From positions 310,001-374,000 of the forward strand of contig BBMW01000007.1 of assembly GCA_000759755.1 (NCBI GenBank): a stretch of 64,000 nt of DNA, in the 5' to 3' direction. The DNA comes from Citrobacter werkmanii NBRC 105721 (GTDB lineage Bacteria > Pseudomonadota > Gammaproteobacteria > Enterobacterales > Enterobacteriaceae). Made by a program: the position numbers and the translations under genes. The notes under the pieces are model-generated. The model was not told the origin of the DNA and made no database searches. It saw nothing but the letters and a program-made list of their open reading frames with translations. Shown piece after piece: positions 31,321 to 40,576 of this stretch. How positions within the stretch are numbered: position 1 is the stretch's first letter; each line of letters begins with the position of its first letter.

Positions 31321-33417
31321 ATGAAAGATCTTCCCTGGTATATTGGCCGATACGATCGACGAAACGATCGGTTCTCGTATTTTAAAGTCGTCGCTCAGCA
31401 AACGGAAAATGGTTGGCACGCAATCGACAGCCCTAAAAAAATGTTTCCTCGTACAGGTGAAGTCGAACTTACCGGATTCGACGCGTCTCAGCTTCGTCCA
31501 AACGACTGGATCGTCTTTCAGGTAGATACCAATACGCGCAGCAAATTGACGAGAGCGAAACATCCTCGCCGTATTTATCCTTATTATGATTTATCCTCGG
31601 CACAGTCTCTTCAGAAAGCTCGCCATCGTCTGAGCCTGGAAGGCATCGAAACGTGCGGCGAACCGGGGCAATGGACTATTCGCTTCGAGACGGGCGGAGC
31701 CATTCTGGCGAACCTGACAGAGTCGAAACCAGGTTTTTTTATTTTGTCACGGAATCAGTACGTTGCCGAATATGCGTTTAATGACAGCGGAATCATCTCC
31801 GTATCCGGTCTGTCTGAAAATAACAAAATATTTTATATGCCGGACGCAGATGCCTCGCCCACGCGACGCCATGACTGGACACCTGACAAACATTACATTG
31901 AAAATGCCGTTCAACTTATCGCCGGAACCGACTCGTCAACGCAGATCGCTTCCTGGCTTCGCAAGCATGTCGACGAGCAAAACGGAAAATTGAAATCCGG
32001 CGTCGACGATCTGTTGGCTGCCGCTCAGATTCTCCGATCCGGAGAGTTGGCGAAAAAAATAGAAGAAGAGGACGCGCTGGCCCGGGAACTCTCCCAGGCT
32101 GTGTTGAATGACGAGCGTATCGCCGCTCAGCTTGAACGCCAGATACAAAGCATCGCGGAAGAAGAACGGGACAGGTTGCGCGCCGAACAACAAAAAGCGC
32201 TCAACGAAGCTTTTTGCGCCGAGCGTCTGCTCCGTAGCGAAGCGATTGAAGCGGAAATGACGGTCTTTCAGACGGAGAGAAAAAGCGAGATCGAACAGCA
32301 AATCGCGCAATTACGTTTGGACGAAGAAGAAAAATTACAAAAGGAATTCGAAGAAAAGCAGTTAAGCATAGAAAAAACGTTAAAACATGAAAAAGACGCT
32401 CTCGAAAGCGAAATCAACCGGCTGAAAAACGCCGCCGCGGATTTATGCCGTCAAAACGAAAGTCAGCGCCGGACGTTGTCTTCTCTGGAGATCAAACGCG
32501 AAGCGTCTTCAGGCGCGCTTCGGGAAGTTGAAGAGCGCGTTGCGCTGGCGCGGATCGAACTTGAGAAAATCAATGCCGCTATTGCTGAAAAAGCGCGTCG
32601 AATGGCGCATTCGGCGATCCCTGCGATATGTCTTCCCGCCGAAGCTAAAACAGTTTCCCGCGCAGAACTGGGACGTATCATCAGTGAAAACAAACTACTG
32701 ACGCACGAAGGAAAAATACTGATGGAGCAATTCCTGGCGTTGACGCTTGCCGGCGAATGCCCGTTGCTCTACGGCTCTGAAACACAGGACTTTCTGGCTA
32801 TCGCCGCGTCGCTTATTTCTTCAGGACGCGCTATCCGACAAATTGCCGATCCGACGATGATTTCCTATGAGGATCTGTGGATCCGCGCAGGAAATAATCT
32901 GGCGACGCCGCTTTATCAAGGATTGTTATTAAGCGACGCCCATCGTCCCCGAACAATTCTTGCCGTCATCGAACGCGTCGAATGCTCCGCCGTGCGTTTC
33001 TGGCTGCCTGCTCTGAAAGAGGGGTTGCGTAATGGCGATCTGCCCCGACGATTCCTGGTGTGCGGCACAATTACGAATGAAGATAACGAGGAAGCGGAAA
33101 AGATAAAGGAGGAACATCTTTTTCTGCCGGTGGAAAACATTGTCGTTCGAAATGCGATTACGCGCGCGCCGCTTTATCTCTCCACCAGACATCATAGCGA
33201 ACTAACGCCCGAAGCCGCGCCGCCAGAATCGCTTGAGGAAAAACTTGCCATTGCGGATGAAATGTCGGGCGAGCGTCTGAACGTGGTAAATACGCTGCGG
33301 GCGACGAAAGCGGCGCTGGAGGTCGGGTTGGCCGTCGACGAAGACAAAACGGCGCATCAAAAGCGATTAGTCGATTTATTCGCAAATTTGCAAAATAGCG
33401 AAATCTGCGCTCCATAA
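31321..33417 (+). CDS. druG: DruG-like coiled-coil protein (Druantia operon, third gene)
   Basis: A 698-residue protein. An N-terminal domain (about 1-180) is beta-rich, a long charged coiled coil spans about 240-430 (repeated Glu/Lys/Arg/Gln-rich heptads), and a C-terminal domain follows. That domain has the layout of an AAA-type ATPase with a degenerate P-loop (PLLYGSETQDFLA, lacking GKT), an ILAVIERVE strand where Walker B would lie and a FLVCGTITNEDNE strand like sensor 1; this reading is inference. It lies 23 bp after druF and 19 bp before druE. Assigned to DruG by operon position. Confidence 0.7.
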   Translation: MKDLPWYIGRYDRRNDRFSYFKVVAQQTENGWHAIDSPKKMFPRTGEVELTGFDASQLRPNDWIVFQVDTNTRSKLTRAKHPRRIYPYYDLSSAQSLQKARHRLSLEGIETCGEPGQWTIRFETGGAILANLTESKPGFFILSRNQYVAEYAFNDSGIISVSGLSENNKIFYMPDADASPTRRHDWTPDKHYIENAVQLIAGTDSSTQIASWLRKHVDEQNGKLKSGVDDLLAAAQILRSGELAKKIEEEDALARELSQAVLNDERIAAQLERQIQSIAEEERDRLRAEQQKALNEAFCAERLLRSEAIEAEMTVFQTERKSEIEQQIAQLRLDEEEKLQKEFEEKQLSIEKTLKHEKDALESEINRLKNAAADLCRQNESQRRTLSSLEIKREASSGALREVEERVALARIELEKINAAIAEKARRMAHSAIPAICLPAEAKTVSRAELGRIISENKLLTHEGKILMEQFLALTLAGECPLLYGSETQDFLAIAASLISSGRAIRQIADPTMISYEDLWIRAGNNLATPLYQGLLLSDAHRPRTILAVIERVECSAVRFWLPALKEGLRNGDLPRRFLVCGTITNEDNEEAEKIKEEHLFLPVENIVVRNAITRAPLYLSTRHHSELTPEAAPPESLEEKLAIADEMSGERLNVVNTLRATKAALEVGLAVDEDKTAHQKRLVDLFANLQNSEICAP

Positions 33418-33436
33418 ATTACAGGAGAAGGAAATC

Positions 33437-36400
33437 ATGTTAGATCCGATTGGCGGCTTTCGCCGTATTCAGGATTTCTTTATATCATATATTGAAACCA
33501 GTTTCCGAATTGCCGATCCGTTCGTAGCAGCGTCAAGGCGCGAATTGCTGAACAGCAGCGGAGAGTTCGCCGCAGAGCCCTATATTGAACCCGTTTTACG
33601 GTATGAGTCTTCGGATAAAACTCTTGAAGATTTGGCCGATATGGAAAACGGTCCGTTAAAGAGCTTATCGCAGGAAGGCCGAAAAGCGTTCGTCGAACTA
33701 GCGTTATCCGGTTTGTTTGATTCAAAATCCGGCGACGCGTCTTGGCGGCGTCGGTCAGTCCATGCGCCTTATATTCATCAGGTGAAAATGCTGGAACGAG
33801 GCATTCGTGCCGGTCGCCCTGGCATAGTGACATCCGGGACGGGATCGGGAAAAACGGAAAGCTTTATGTTGCCCATACTGGCCGCATTATCGAATGAGGC
33901 GATCGGTTGGCCCGCTCCCCGCGACAGTTACCTGCAAAATCGCTGGTGGCATAACGCGGAAGCGAACTGGGTTTCTCGTCGTAAAGGGGAAAAACGCCCG
34001 GCAGCAATCAGAGCGTTAGTGCTTTATCCGATGAACGCTTTAGTTGAAGATCAAATGGCGCGTTTGCGCAAAACGCTGGATTCCGATGAAGCGCGACAGA
34101 CGATGGAACATCGTTTCGCCGGAAACCGCATCTTCTTCGGACAATATACCAGCGCCACGCCGGTTACCGGTTATGCCAGCCATCCTCGCCTTTCCGGCGA
34201 TCGTACGGAGAAAAGCCGCCGCGCCCGTAACCTTGAAAAATTACGTAAGGCGTTGAACCGAATCGATTGCGATCAACAGGCCGCTCGCGCATTCGACAAG
34301 GAAAAAGAAAAATCGTCGGAGAAGACCCGATATATCTTTCCTTCAACAGACGGCGGCGAGATGGTTACTCGTTGGGATATGCAGGCCGCTCCGCCTGACG
34401 TACTCGTCACCAACGCTTCCATGCTGGGAGCGATGCTTTCGCGAGAAGTCGAAGACGCTATTTTCGACATGACGCGCGAATGGCTTATGAGTAATGAAGA
34501 CGCTTACTTCTATCTGGTATTCGATGAATTACATTTAATGCGCGGCTCCGCAGGAACGGAAACCGCAATGTTGATTAAGTCGCTAATCATTCGACTAGGA
34601 CTCGACGATCCGAAGCACCGCTATAAGCTGCGTTTGCTGGCGTCTTCCGCGTCTTTGCCGATGGAAGGCGCGGATGGAGAACAATCGAGAAAGTATCTAC
34701 GCGATCTCTTCGCTCCCTTCGGCACTTGTCGCGATCCCCGGGATGAAGGCAGCGACTCTCCGGAATTCTGGCGTAACTGCGTCGTTGAGGGTACTCCCTT
34801 CATACCTGAACCAGAAAGTAAAGTTGACGCGCGGCCTTTTGCCGCCCTGATGAGGATGGCGCTTACAGGGCAAGGCGACGTTGTCCGCCGCGTAAAGATG
34901 ACAGACGAGTTTGAGCGAGCTTTAGTTAACGCTTTTCAGGCTCTTGGCGTAAAAGAGCGAAATATCCGTCAAGGCGTTAAGCTGGCGGCGGAAACCGCAG
35001 CCGCGTTATTAACCCACGCCTGCATTGAAAAAAAAGGCGACAAGCCGCGCGCCACGTCTCCCAAGCATATCATCGACAAAATTTTTCTGGCGGAAAGCCT
35101 GGAAGGAGAGAAGGAATCTGAGCTCGCGTTACGCGGATTAATGTTGTTACGCGCGCTTCCGGATTCCGTACTTGACTGCGATAAGCCTGACGCCGCTACG
35201 CCGGCTTTTCGCGTGCATACGTTCGTCAGAAATATTGAAGGTTTCTTCGCGTCGGTCTCGCCCGGAGAGCGAAAAGCGAAATTCGCCGATTTTTGCCTAG
35301 AACGTGGCCTGTCGCACGCGCCTTCAACCTCACAAGAAAAGCGCGGTCGGCGTTTATTCGAAATGCTTTATTGTGAAGCTTGCGGCGATTTACTGCTTGG
35401 TGGTCAGAGGGGACAAAATTGCGGAGGCGCTACGGTAGAACTATTACCCTCGACGACCAATCTTGAAAATCTTCCCGAACGCCCCGGCGCGGAATATTAC
35501 GATGATATGGCGCTGGATGAATTTGCGGTTTTCTGGCCTGTTGAAAAAACGCCCGCCGCTAGTGAAGCCAGTGAAAAAAGGTGGGATGTTTGGCAGGAGG
35601 CGACGCTGAATCCTGTCACAGGTATTGCGACTGTCGGGCAAGAAACATCGCCATTGAACCCCGAGGCGATTCGCGGATATCTCTATTTTCAGAACCCGCC
35701 CCCGGCGAAAAAAGGAGAGCCGGTAAAACCGCCTTCCGCACAACCTTTCTGTTGCCCTAACTGCGGTATCGACTATTCCAGTCGACCGGCAACTAACCGC
35801 GCCAGAACGCCTATTCGCGCATTCCGTACCGGCGTGACGAAATCATCTCAACTGGTAGCGACAGAGCTATTCGAATTGCTGCATGCGATAGGCGCGGATG
35901 CGAAGAGTATTGTCTTTTCGGATAGCCGACAGGATGCGGCTTCGATGGCGCTGGAGATCGAACGCCTGCACTTACGCGATTTGCGCAGGGAAATACTGGT
36001 CGCGGCCGCCAGAACGATGATCAGCGAGGCGGAAAAAGAATATATTCCAGAAAAAGAATTTAAAGAAAAAAGAGATAAAGCGATACAAGCTGGGGATGAT
36101 GATGAACTCGACAGGCTGTATGAGCTCAAAACAAGGCAAAAAGATATTGCGAGCCTTTGTAAATTCCGACGGGTAAAAATAGATAGCTTATTGGAGTCAG
36201 AAGGAGACTCCATCGGAAAAATATCCTCAGAATTAGCTGGGTTGGGAATATCACCTTACAAATATCGCCCGAGCGCTGATGGAAACGACAAAGTCGTTTG
36301 GTACGAAAACTTTGTAAAAGATAAGAACATTGTTAGGTACCACGAAAAACTTTCTTTATCTGACAGGCTGGCGATCAAACAAAGGATTATAGACGATCAA

Positions 36401-39277
36401 TCTGAATTGATAGACGATGTTATTTTCGCCAATACTTTTTTCGCGTTAGAGGAAACGGGTCTGGCGTATCCCTGCGTCTCGGATAATGAGAATACGCCCG
36501 AACTCGACGCCTGGTTAAGAGTGTTCGCAGGCGTTTATCGCGTAAAAGAAAACAAATATGTCGATCCTGAACAATCCGACGGCTGGTACGTTGGAGAAGA
36601 TATTAAAAAAGCGAAAGTCAAGCGCGTCGCCAGAGCCGTATTCAGCGACGACAAATATCTGGATAATTTGACGCTAGTCTTAAATCAGTTCGCTGATCGA
36701 GAGCATACGGCAGGGCTATTCAATATTGGCAAATTGTTCCTCAAGGTAGCGAAATCAGGCGATCCCTACTGGCAATGCGGCAACTGTGGGCGGATCCACT
36801 TACATTTAGGGTTTAAACGTTGTACCCGTTGTGCGGAACCGCTTGATATCACTCCCAAAGATTCTGTTGAAACGCTATGGGAACAGAATTTCCTTGGCAA
36901 ACGCATTGTACGCGGCGAACGGGACGGCGTTAAGCGATTTCGATTGAACGTTGAAGAATTGACAGGGCAGACTGATGACTTTTCCGATCGACTTCGTAAA
37001 TTCAAAGGGATTTTCGTCGATAAGATGAGCGAACTTGAAAAACTGGACGCCGAGATCGATATGCTTGCCGTCACCACGACAATGGAGGTTGGTATCGATA
37101 TCGGTTCGCTTCAGTCGGTTTATCAGGCCAACATGCCGCCTCAGCGTTTCAATTACCAGCAGCGCGTCGGTCGGGCCGGGCGGCGCGGTCAGGCTTATTC
37201 TTTTGTCATTACGTTTTGCCGTGGACGGACTCACGACGCCTATTATTTCGCCCATCCTCACGCGATTACAGGCGATCCGCCGCCCCCACCCTTTTTGGCG
37301 GTAGATCACGACGCTATCCCATTAAGGCTTTTGCGTAAAGTCTGGCTCAGAAGCGCCTTTAATCTATTGCGTGAAGAAGATCGCGAGAACGGGATAGATT
37401 TTCCTGGCGATAAACTTGTCCCGCCTGACGTTCATGGCGAATATGTTTCTACGCATGATTACTATTATGACGATAACGCGAACTGGGCTGAACGATTGCA
37501 GGGTGCGCTGGAAGCGACGCAGAGCATACGCGAACGTTTTATCGAAGCGTCGACGTTCGATCCGGAACAACGCCAGAATCTTCATTCCGCATTGAATGCG
37601 AAAAAAATAATCGATGAAATCGCCGACCTGAACGCTTACGCGCCTGACGACAACGTGGGGCTCGCCCGTTTTCTAGCTGAATGCGGAAAATTGCCGATGT
37701 ATGGAATGCCGACCCGGGTACGCAATTTGTATCTGGGATTACGTGAGAAAAAAGGTCTGAACAACCAGACTGAATACGAATGGTCGACAATGGATCGCGA
37801 TCTTGACCTTGCGGTATTCGAGTATGCTCCCGGCTCGGTATTAATTAAGGATAAGAAAAAGCACAAGGTGATCGGCTTCACAGGAAATTATCGGGAACCG
37901 CATAATCGGAATAATCGCGTGTCGGATCTCTCGACGGTGGGCTCGTGGCTGGAGTCATCCAGTCATGTCGCATTTTGCCCGGCATGCGGTTCCGCAAAGC
38001 TGGAATTGCGTCAACCAGACAATGAAATTCAATGTAAGGATTGCGGCGCGCCTATAAATCCTGACGAGTTCAAACTCTACATCACGCCTGCCGCTTTCCG
38101 TACGGATTTCGAGCCCAAAGACGATCTGGATAGTTTTACCCGCATGTCTTTAAAGACTACCGCGACAGTATTAAACGAAGAAACTCCTACACACTGTGAT
38201 CCCTTGATCATACGACGTGGAGAAGTCACTATACTGCGCCTTAACGACGGTCCTATTAATGGAGAAAAAGAAGGAGAACGTTTTACTGTCGACCTCACAA
38301 GCGATCAAAAAGCGCCGGTTCCTTTCGTTGCTTACCGCTCGCCGATTAAAGGCGAGCAAGCGATTGATTCTAATTGGTTAAAAGAGCAAGATAATTCACG
38401 TTGGCGGCGTAAAGGCGAGAGCAGAAATTTCGGTCTGGTCTCCAGTAAGGAGACTGAGTCGCTTCATCTCGAATTAACAAGGTTCGATCCTCGTCTTAAT
38501 TTGAATATGGTCGCCAGGTATGGCGAGCATATGCACTTGCCTACGCGAGCGGCGGCCATCAGCGCGATTCAGATATTAACGCATAAGGCCGCCCTCTATC
38601 TGGATGTCTCGCCTGATGAGTTCGAAACGCTTGAACCTCGATTGCATTTTGGCAAACCTATACTGCAGATCGCAGACGCGTTAATCAATGGCTCAGGATT
38701 ATGCAGACGTCTTGCCGAACCGGCGGTTGCCGGAAGTTCTCCCTTAATAATCAAATTGCTGCATGAAATTCTGACAGATGAACGCGGCTGGCCGATGGTT
38801 GATTTTCTAAAGAAAGATCATCCAGTTCAATGTCGGACAGCATGTTACAAATGTATACAACGCTACGGAAACCGCCAATATCACGGCTTACTGGACTGGC
38901 GTTTAGGAATAGCCTATTTACGCGCCATGGTTATGCCGGAATTCGCATGCGGCCTGAATGTTGAAGACTGGAACCATCCAGAAATGAAAGGATGGAAAGA
39001 AAGAGCGTTTGAACTTGCGGAGGATGTCGAGGCGTTACGACCGGGGACTATCAAATTGTTAAAGGAACATTCTTTACCAGTTCTTGAAATAAATGATGGA
39101 AAAGATCTTTGGCGCGCGGCTGTTACACATCCCTTATGGCAATGCCGAGACGCTGAACGTGATGCCCTAATTGGTTCTTTTGGATTAGATAATATAGGAG
39201 CGCCATTACGATTTATCGACACCTTTGAACTGGAAAGACGGCCACTGCGCGCTTTGGCGAAACTTAACCGAGGTTAA
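33437..39277 (+). CDS. druE: DruE, giant DExH helicase with DUF1998-type C-terminus
   Basis: A 1946-residue superfamily 2 helicase. Walker A GTGSGKT is at 134-140, DELH at 363-366, motif V TMEVGIDIG around 1217 and motif VI QRVGRAGR at 1242-1249. The C-terminal DUF1998-like region has the cysteine cluster CRTACYKC at 1799-1806. At least four more zinc-ribbon-like pairs are visible (CEACG, CPNCG, CGNCG with CTRC, CPACG with CKDCG). DruE is the gene common to all Druantia types. The 1946-residue length, the single-protein fusion of helicase and DUF1998, and the absence of a PLD gene separate it from DISARM. All motifs are intact and no frameshift is seen. Confidence 0.85.
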   Translation: MLDPIGGFRRIQDFFISYIETSFRIADPFVAASRRELLNSSGEFAAEPYIEPVLRYESSDKTLEDLADMENGPLKSLSQEGRKAFVELALSGLFDSKSGDASWRRRSVHAPYIHQVKMLERGIRAGRPGIVTSGTGSGKTESFMLPILAALSNEAIGWPAPRDSYLQNRWWHNAEANWVSRRKGEKRPAAIRALVLYPMNALVEDQMARLRKTLDSDEARQTMEHRFAGNRIFFGQYTSATPVTGYASHPRLSGDRTEKSRRARNLEKLRKALNRIDCDQQAARAFDKEKEKSSEKTRYIFPSTDGGEMVTRWDMQAAPPDVLVTNASMLGAMLSREVEDAIFDMTREWLMSNEDAYFYLVFDELHLMRGSAGTETAMLIKSLIIRLGLDDPKHRYKLRLLASSASLPMEGADGEQSRKYLRDLFAPFGTCRDPRDEGSDSPEFWRNCVVEGTPFIPEPESKVDARPFAALMRMALTGQGDVVRRVKMTDEFERALVNAFQALGVKERNIRQGVKLAAETAAALLTHACIEKKGDKPRATSPKHIIDKIFLAESLEGEKESELALRGLMLLRALPDSVLDCDKPDAATPAFRVHTFVRNIEGFFASVSPGERKAKFADFCLERGLSHAPSTSQEKRGRRLFEMLYCEACGDLLLGGQRGQNCGGATVELLPSTTNLENLPERPGAEYYDDMALDEFAVFWPVEKTPAASEASEKRWDVWQEATLNPVTGIATVGQETSPLNPEAIRGYLYFQNPPPAKKGEPVKPPSAQPFCCPNCGIDYSSRPATNRARTPIRAFRTGVTKSSQLVATELFELLHAIGADAKSIVFSDSRQDAASMALEIERLHLRDLRREILVAAARTMISEAEKEYIPEKEFKEKRDKAIQAGDDDELDRLYELKTRQKDIASLCKFRRVKIDSLLESEGDSIGKISSELAGLGISPYKYRPSADGNDKVVWYENFVKDKNIVRYHEKLSLSDRLAIKQRIIDDQSELIDDVIFANTFFALEETGLAYPCVSDNENTPELDAWLRVFAGVYRVKENKYVDPEQSDGWYVGEDIKKAKVKRVARAVFSDDKYLDNLTLVLNQFADREHTAGLFNIGKLFLKVAKSGDPYWQCGNCGRIHLHLGFKRCTRCAEPLDITPKDSVETLWEQNFLGKRIVRGERDGVKRFRLNVEELTGQTDDFSDRLRKFKGIFVDKMSELEKLDAEIDMLAVTTTMEVGIDIGSLQSVYQANMPPQRFNYQQRVGRAGRRGQAYSFVITFCRGRTHDAYYFAHPHAITGDPPPPPFLAVDHDAIPLRLLRKVWLRSAFNLLREEDRENGIDFPGDKLVPPDVHGEYVSTHDYYYDDNANWAERLQGALEATQSIRERFIEASTFDPEQRQNLHSALNAKKIIDEIADLNAYAPDDNVGLARFLAECGKLPMYGMPTRVRNLYLGLREKKGLNNQTEYEWSTMDRDLDLAVFEYAPGSVLIKDKKKHKVIGFTGNYREPHNRNNRVSDLSTVGSWLESSSHVAFCPACGSAKLELRQPDNEIQCKDCGAPINPDEFKLYITPAAFRTDFEPKDDLDSFTRMSLKTTATVLNEETPTHCDPLIIRRGEVTILRLNDGPINGEKEGERFTVDLTSDQKAPVPFVAYRSPIKGEQAIDSNWLKEQDNSRWRRKGESRNFGLVSSKETESLHLELTRFDPRLNLNMVARYGEHMHLPTRAAAISAIQILTHKAALYLDVSPDEFETLEPRLHFGKPILQIADALINGSGLCRRLAEPAVAGSSPLIIKLLHEILTDERGWPMVDFLKKDHPVQCRTACYKCIQRYGNRQYHGLLDWRLGIAYLRAMVMPEFACGLNVEDWNHPEMKGWKERAFELAEDVEALRPGTIKLLKEHSLPVLEINDGKDLWRAAVTHPLWQCRDAERDALIGSFGLDNIGAPLRFIDTFELERRPLRALAKLNRG

Positions 39278-39371
39278 AATTTAGCTTAGCGCTATTGGAC
39301 AATGTTCTAATTCAGCCGAAGACGCTTTGCATCTGAAGCGTCTTCAATCGACAGCATAGCGAGGTTTTCTG

Positions 39372-39785
39372 ATGGATACAGTAACACCAGCTAAAAGAAG
39401 CTTTGTGATGTCCCGAGTTAAAGGGAAAGATACTAAGCCTGAGCTAATCGTCAGACGCCTCGTCTATCATGCCGGATTTCGTTATCGTTTATGCGACCCT
39501 CGACTGCCTGGCAAGCCCGATTTAGTCTTTTGGGGAAAGCGCAAAGCCATCTTCGTACATGGCTGCTTTTGGCATGGTCATAAGGGATGTCGGCGAAATC
39601 GCATGCCAAAATCAAATCAGGAATATTGGTTTGCAAAACTGGAAAGAAATAAATCAAGGGACTCCATGAGCTTATCAAAGTTACACGAAATGGGCTGGCG
39701 AACGTTGGTAGTTTGGGAATGCGAACTTAAAGAGACGGATATCCTGCTGGAAAAATTGAAAGCGTTTTTAATAGAGGATGCCTAG
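39372..39785 (+). CDS. Vsr, very-short-patch mismatch repair endonuclease
   Basis: A 137-residue Vsr-family endonuclease that nicks next to T:G mismatches left by deamination of 5-methylcytosine. VMSRVKGKDTKPE (N-terminal Vsr signature), PGKPDLVF, and the zinc/catalytic stretch VHGCFWHGHKGC are present, with WRTLVVWECEL near the end. It lies 95 bp after druE, the last gene before attR. Its likely job is to counter C-to-T mutation at sites methylated by the druM-encoded enzyme. Vsr genes usually accompany cytosine methyltransferases. Confidence 0.93.
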   Translation: MDTVTPAKRSFVMSRVKGKDTKPELIVRRLVYHAGFRYRLCDPRLPGKPDLVFWGKRKAIFVHGCFWHGHKGCRRNRMPKSNQEYWFAKLERNKSRDSMSLSKLHEMGWRTLVVWECELKETDILLEKLKAFLIEDA

Positions 39786-39830
39786 ATAAGAAGCGACATT
39801 GTTTTTAACTGCTATATCGCAAGTAGAAAA

Positions 39831-39850
39831 TGGTGGTCATTCTGGTGGTC
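39831..39850 (+). repeat. Candidate integrase arm-type sites near attR
   Basis: Two direct copies of TGGTGGTC (39831-39838, 39843-39850) match the single copies near attL (20751, and inverted at 20792). Such symmetric sites beside attL and attR fit arm-binding by the P4-type integrase. Confidence 0.55.
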
Positions 39851-39910
39851 TTGACAACCTAACTTTTTAGGTTTAGCTTACCAATCAGCCAGTTAATGGC
39901 AAAGGCGATC

Positions 39911-39930
39911 CCAGTCAGAGGAGCCAAATT
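39911..39930 (+). other. attR core of the genomic island
   Basis: An exact 20-bp copy of the tRNA-Asn 3' end plus AATT. It is followed at once by the tRNA's native terminator, which proves that the original chromosome resumed here. Confidence 0.92.
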
Positions 39931-39931
39931 T

Positions 39932-39965
39932 AAAAAGCCTGCTTAGGAAACTAAGCGGGCTTTTT
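39932..39965 (+). terminator. Displaced native terminator of the tRNA-Asn
   Basis: Stem AAAAAGCCTGCTTAG / CTAAGCGGGCTTTTT with a GAAA loop and T-run. It has the same placement relative to GAGCCAAAT as the terminators of the other two tRNA-Asn genes. Confidence 0.88.
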
Positions 39966-39985
39966 GCTTTTTTGCGTCTCTGGTG

Positions 39986-40318
39986 TTAACTCAGAATCGC
40001 ATCCAGCCTTGCAAGCACCTCATTGACAACGGCGTCAGGTATGCGTTCCAGACACTTGCCGTTCCGGGCCGCCATATCTATAGTTCTGGGCTGGTCGCAG
40101 CCAATAACGCCCATAGTTTTTGTCCCCGCCCCTTCCAGTGAAACAGTGAAACCTGCCGTGCGAGCAAAGTTTCCGCCACTGGTGAAGGGAACGACAATAG
40201 GTAGCCGGGTGAACTTATTAAATGATGCCTTCGATACGATAAGTACCGGACATTTTCCGCTTTGTTCATGTCCGGCTGTAGGATCCAGTGAGACAAGCCA
40301 GATTTCCCCTCTGTCCAT
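39986..40318 (-). CDS. MazF/ChpB/PemK-family mRNA interferase toxin
   Basis: A 110-residue toxin: MDRGEIWLVSLDPTAGHEQSGKCPVLIVSK at the N-terminus and VPFTSGGNFARTAGFTVSL in the middle follow the PemK/ChpB pattern, including the RG-(D/E)-I-W start. Members cut mRNA at short sequence sites. It begins at the base after the antitoxin stop, so the pair is co-translated. It lies just outside attR, in the segment that looks like an older island. The toxin frame is intact. Confidence 0.88.
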   Translation of the reverse strand: MDRGEIWLVSLDPTAGHEQSGKCPVLIVSKASFNKFTRLPIVVPFTSGGNFARTAGFTVSLEGAGTKTMGVIGCDQPRTIDMAARNGKCLERIPDAVVNEVLARLDAILS

Positions 40319-40576
40319 TTACAGGACCTCTTTGCCCATCGCAGGCGCATCAATCCATATCCGATCCTCGTCGCTCATTTCGGCGTGCGGATCGCACTGT
40401 GCCAGCAGTTCCTCAAGCGAATAACGGGGCCGTTTCTGGGGTTCAATAATCAGGCAGCCATCATCAATGGTCATACCCACTTCGCTGTCCGTCGACAGCC
40501 CCAGCGTTTTCAGCACGGCGGGAGGGTCCGCCAGTATGACGGATCCGCCAACCTTTTTCAGACGAGTGGTATACAT
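40319..40576 (-). CDS. MazE/ChpS-like antitoxin (AbrB-type)
   Basis: An 85-residue protein with a swapped-hairpin AbrB DNA-binding domain (MYTTRLKKVGGSVILADPPAVLKTLGL) and an acidic toxin-binding tail (YSLEELLAQCDPHAEMSDED). That tail resembles ChpS (RYSLDELLAQCD). The ATG at 40576 is the natural start; the 21-codon extension upstream is unsupported. An AT-rich inverted-repeat promoter region (ATATTATATTTTGATATAA) precedes it, likely the autoregulated operator. Confidence 0.85.
   Translation of the reverse strand: MYTTRLKKVGGSVILADPPAVLKTLGLSTDSEVGMTIDDGCLIIEPQKRPRYSLEELLAQCDPHAEMSDEDRIWIDAPAMGKEVL

Noticed and set aside
27501-39277. DISARM as the identity of the defence operon
   Set aside because: DISARM has separate DrmA helicase and DrmB (DUF1998) genes plus a PLD gene drmC. 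Here helicase and DUF1998 are in one protein of 1946 residues and no PLD motif is seen, which fits Druantia.
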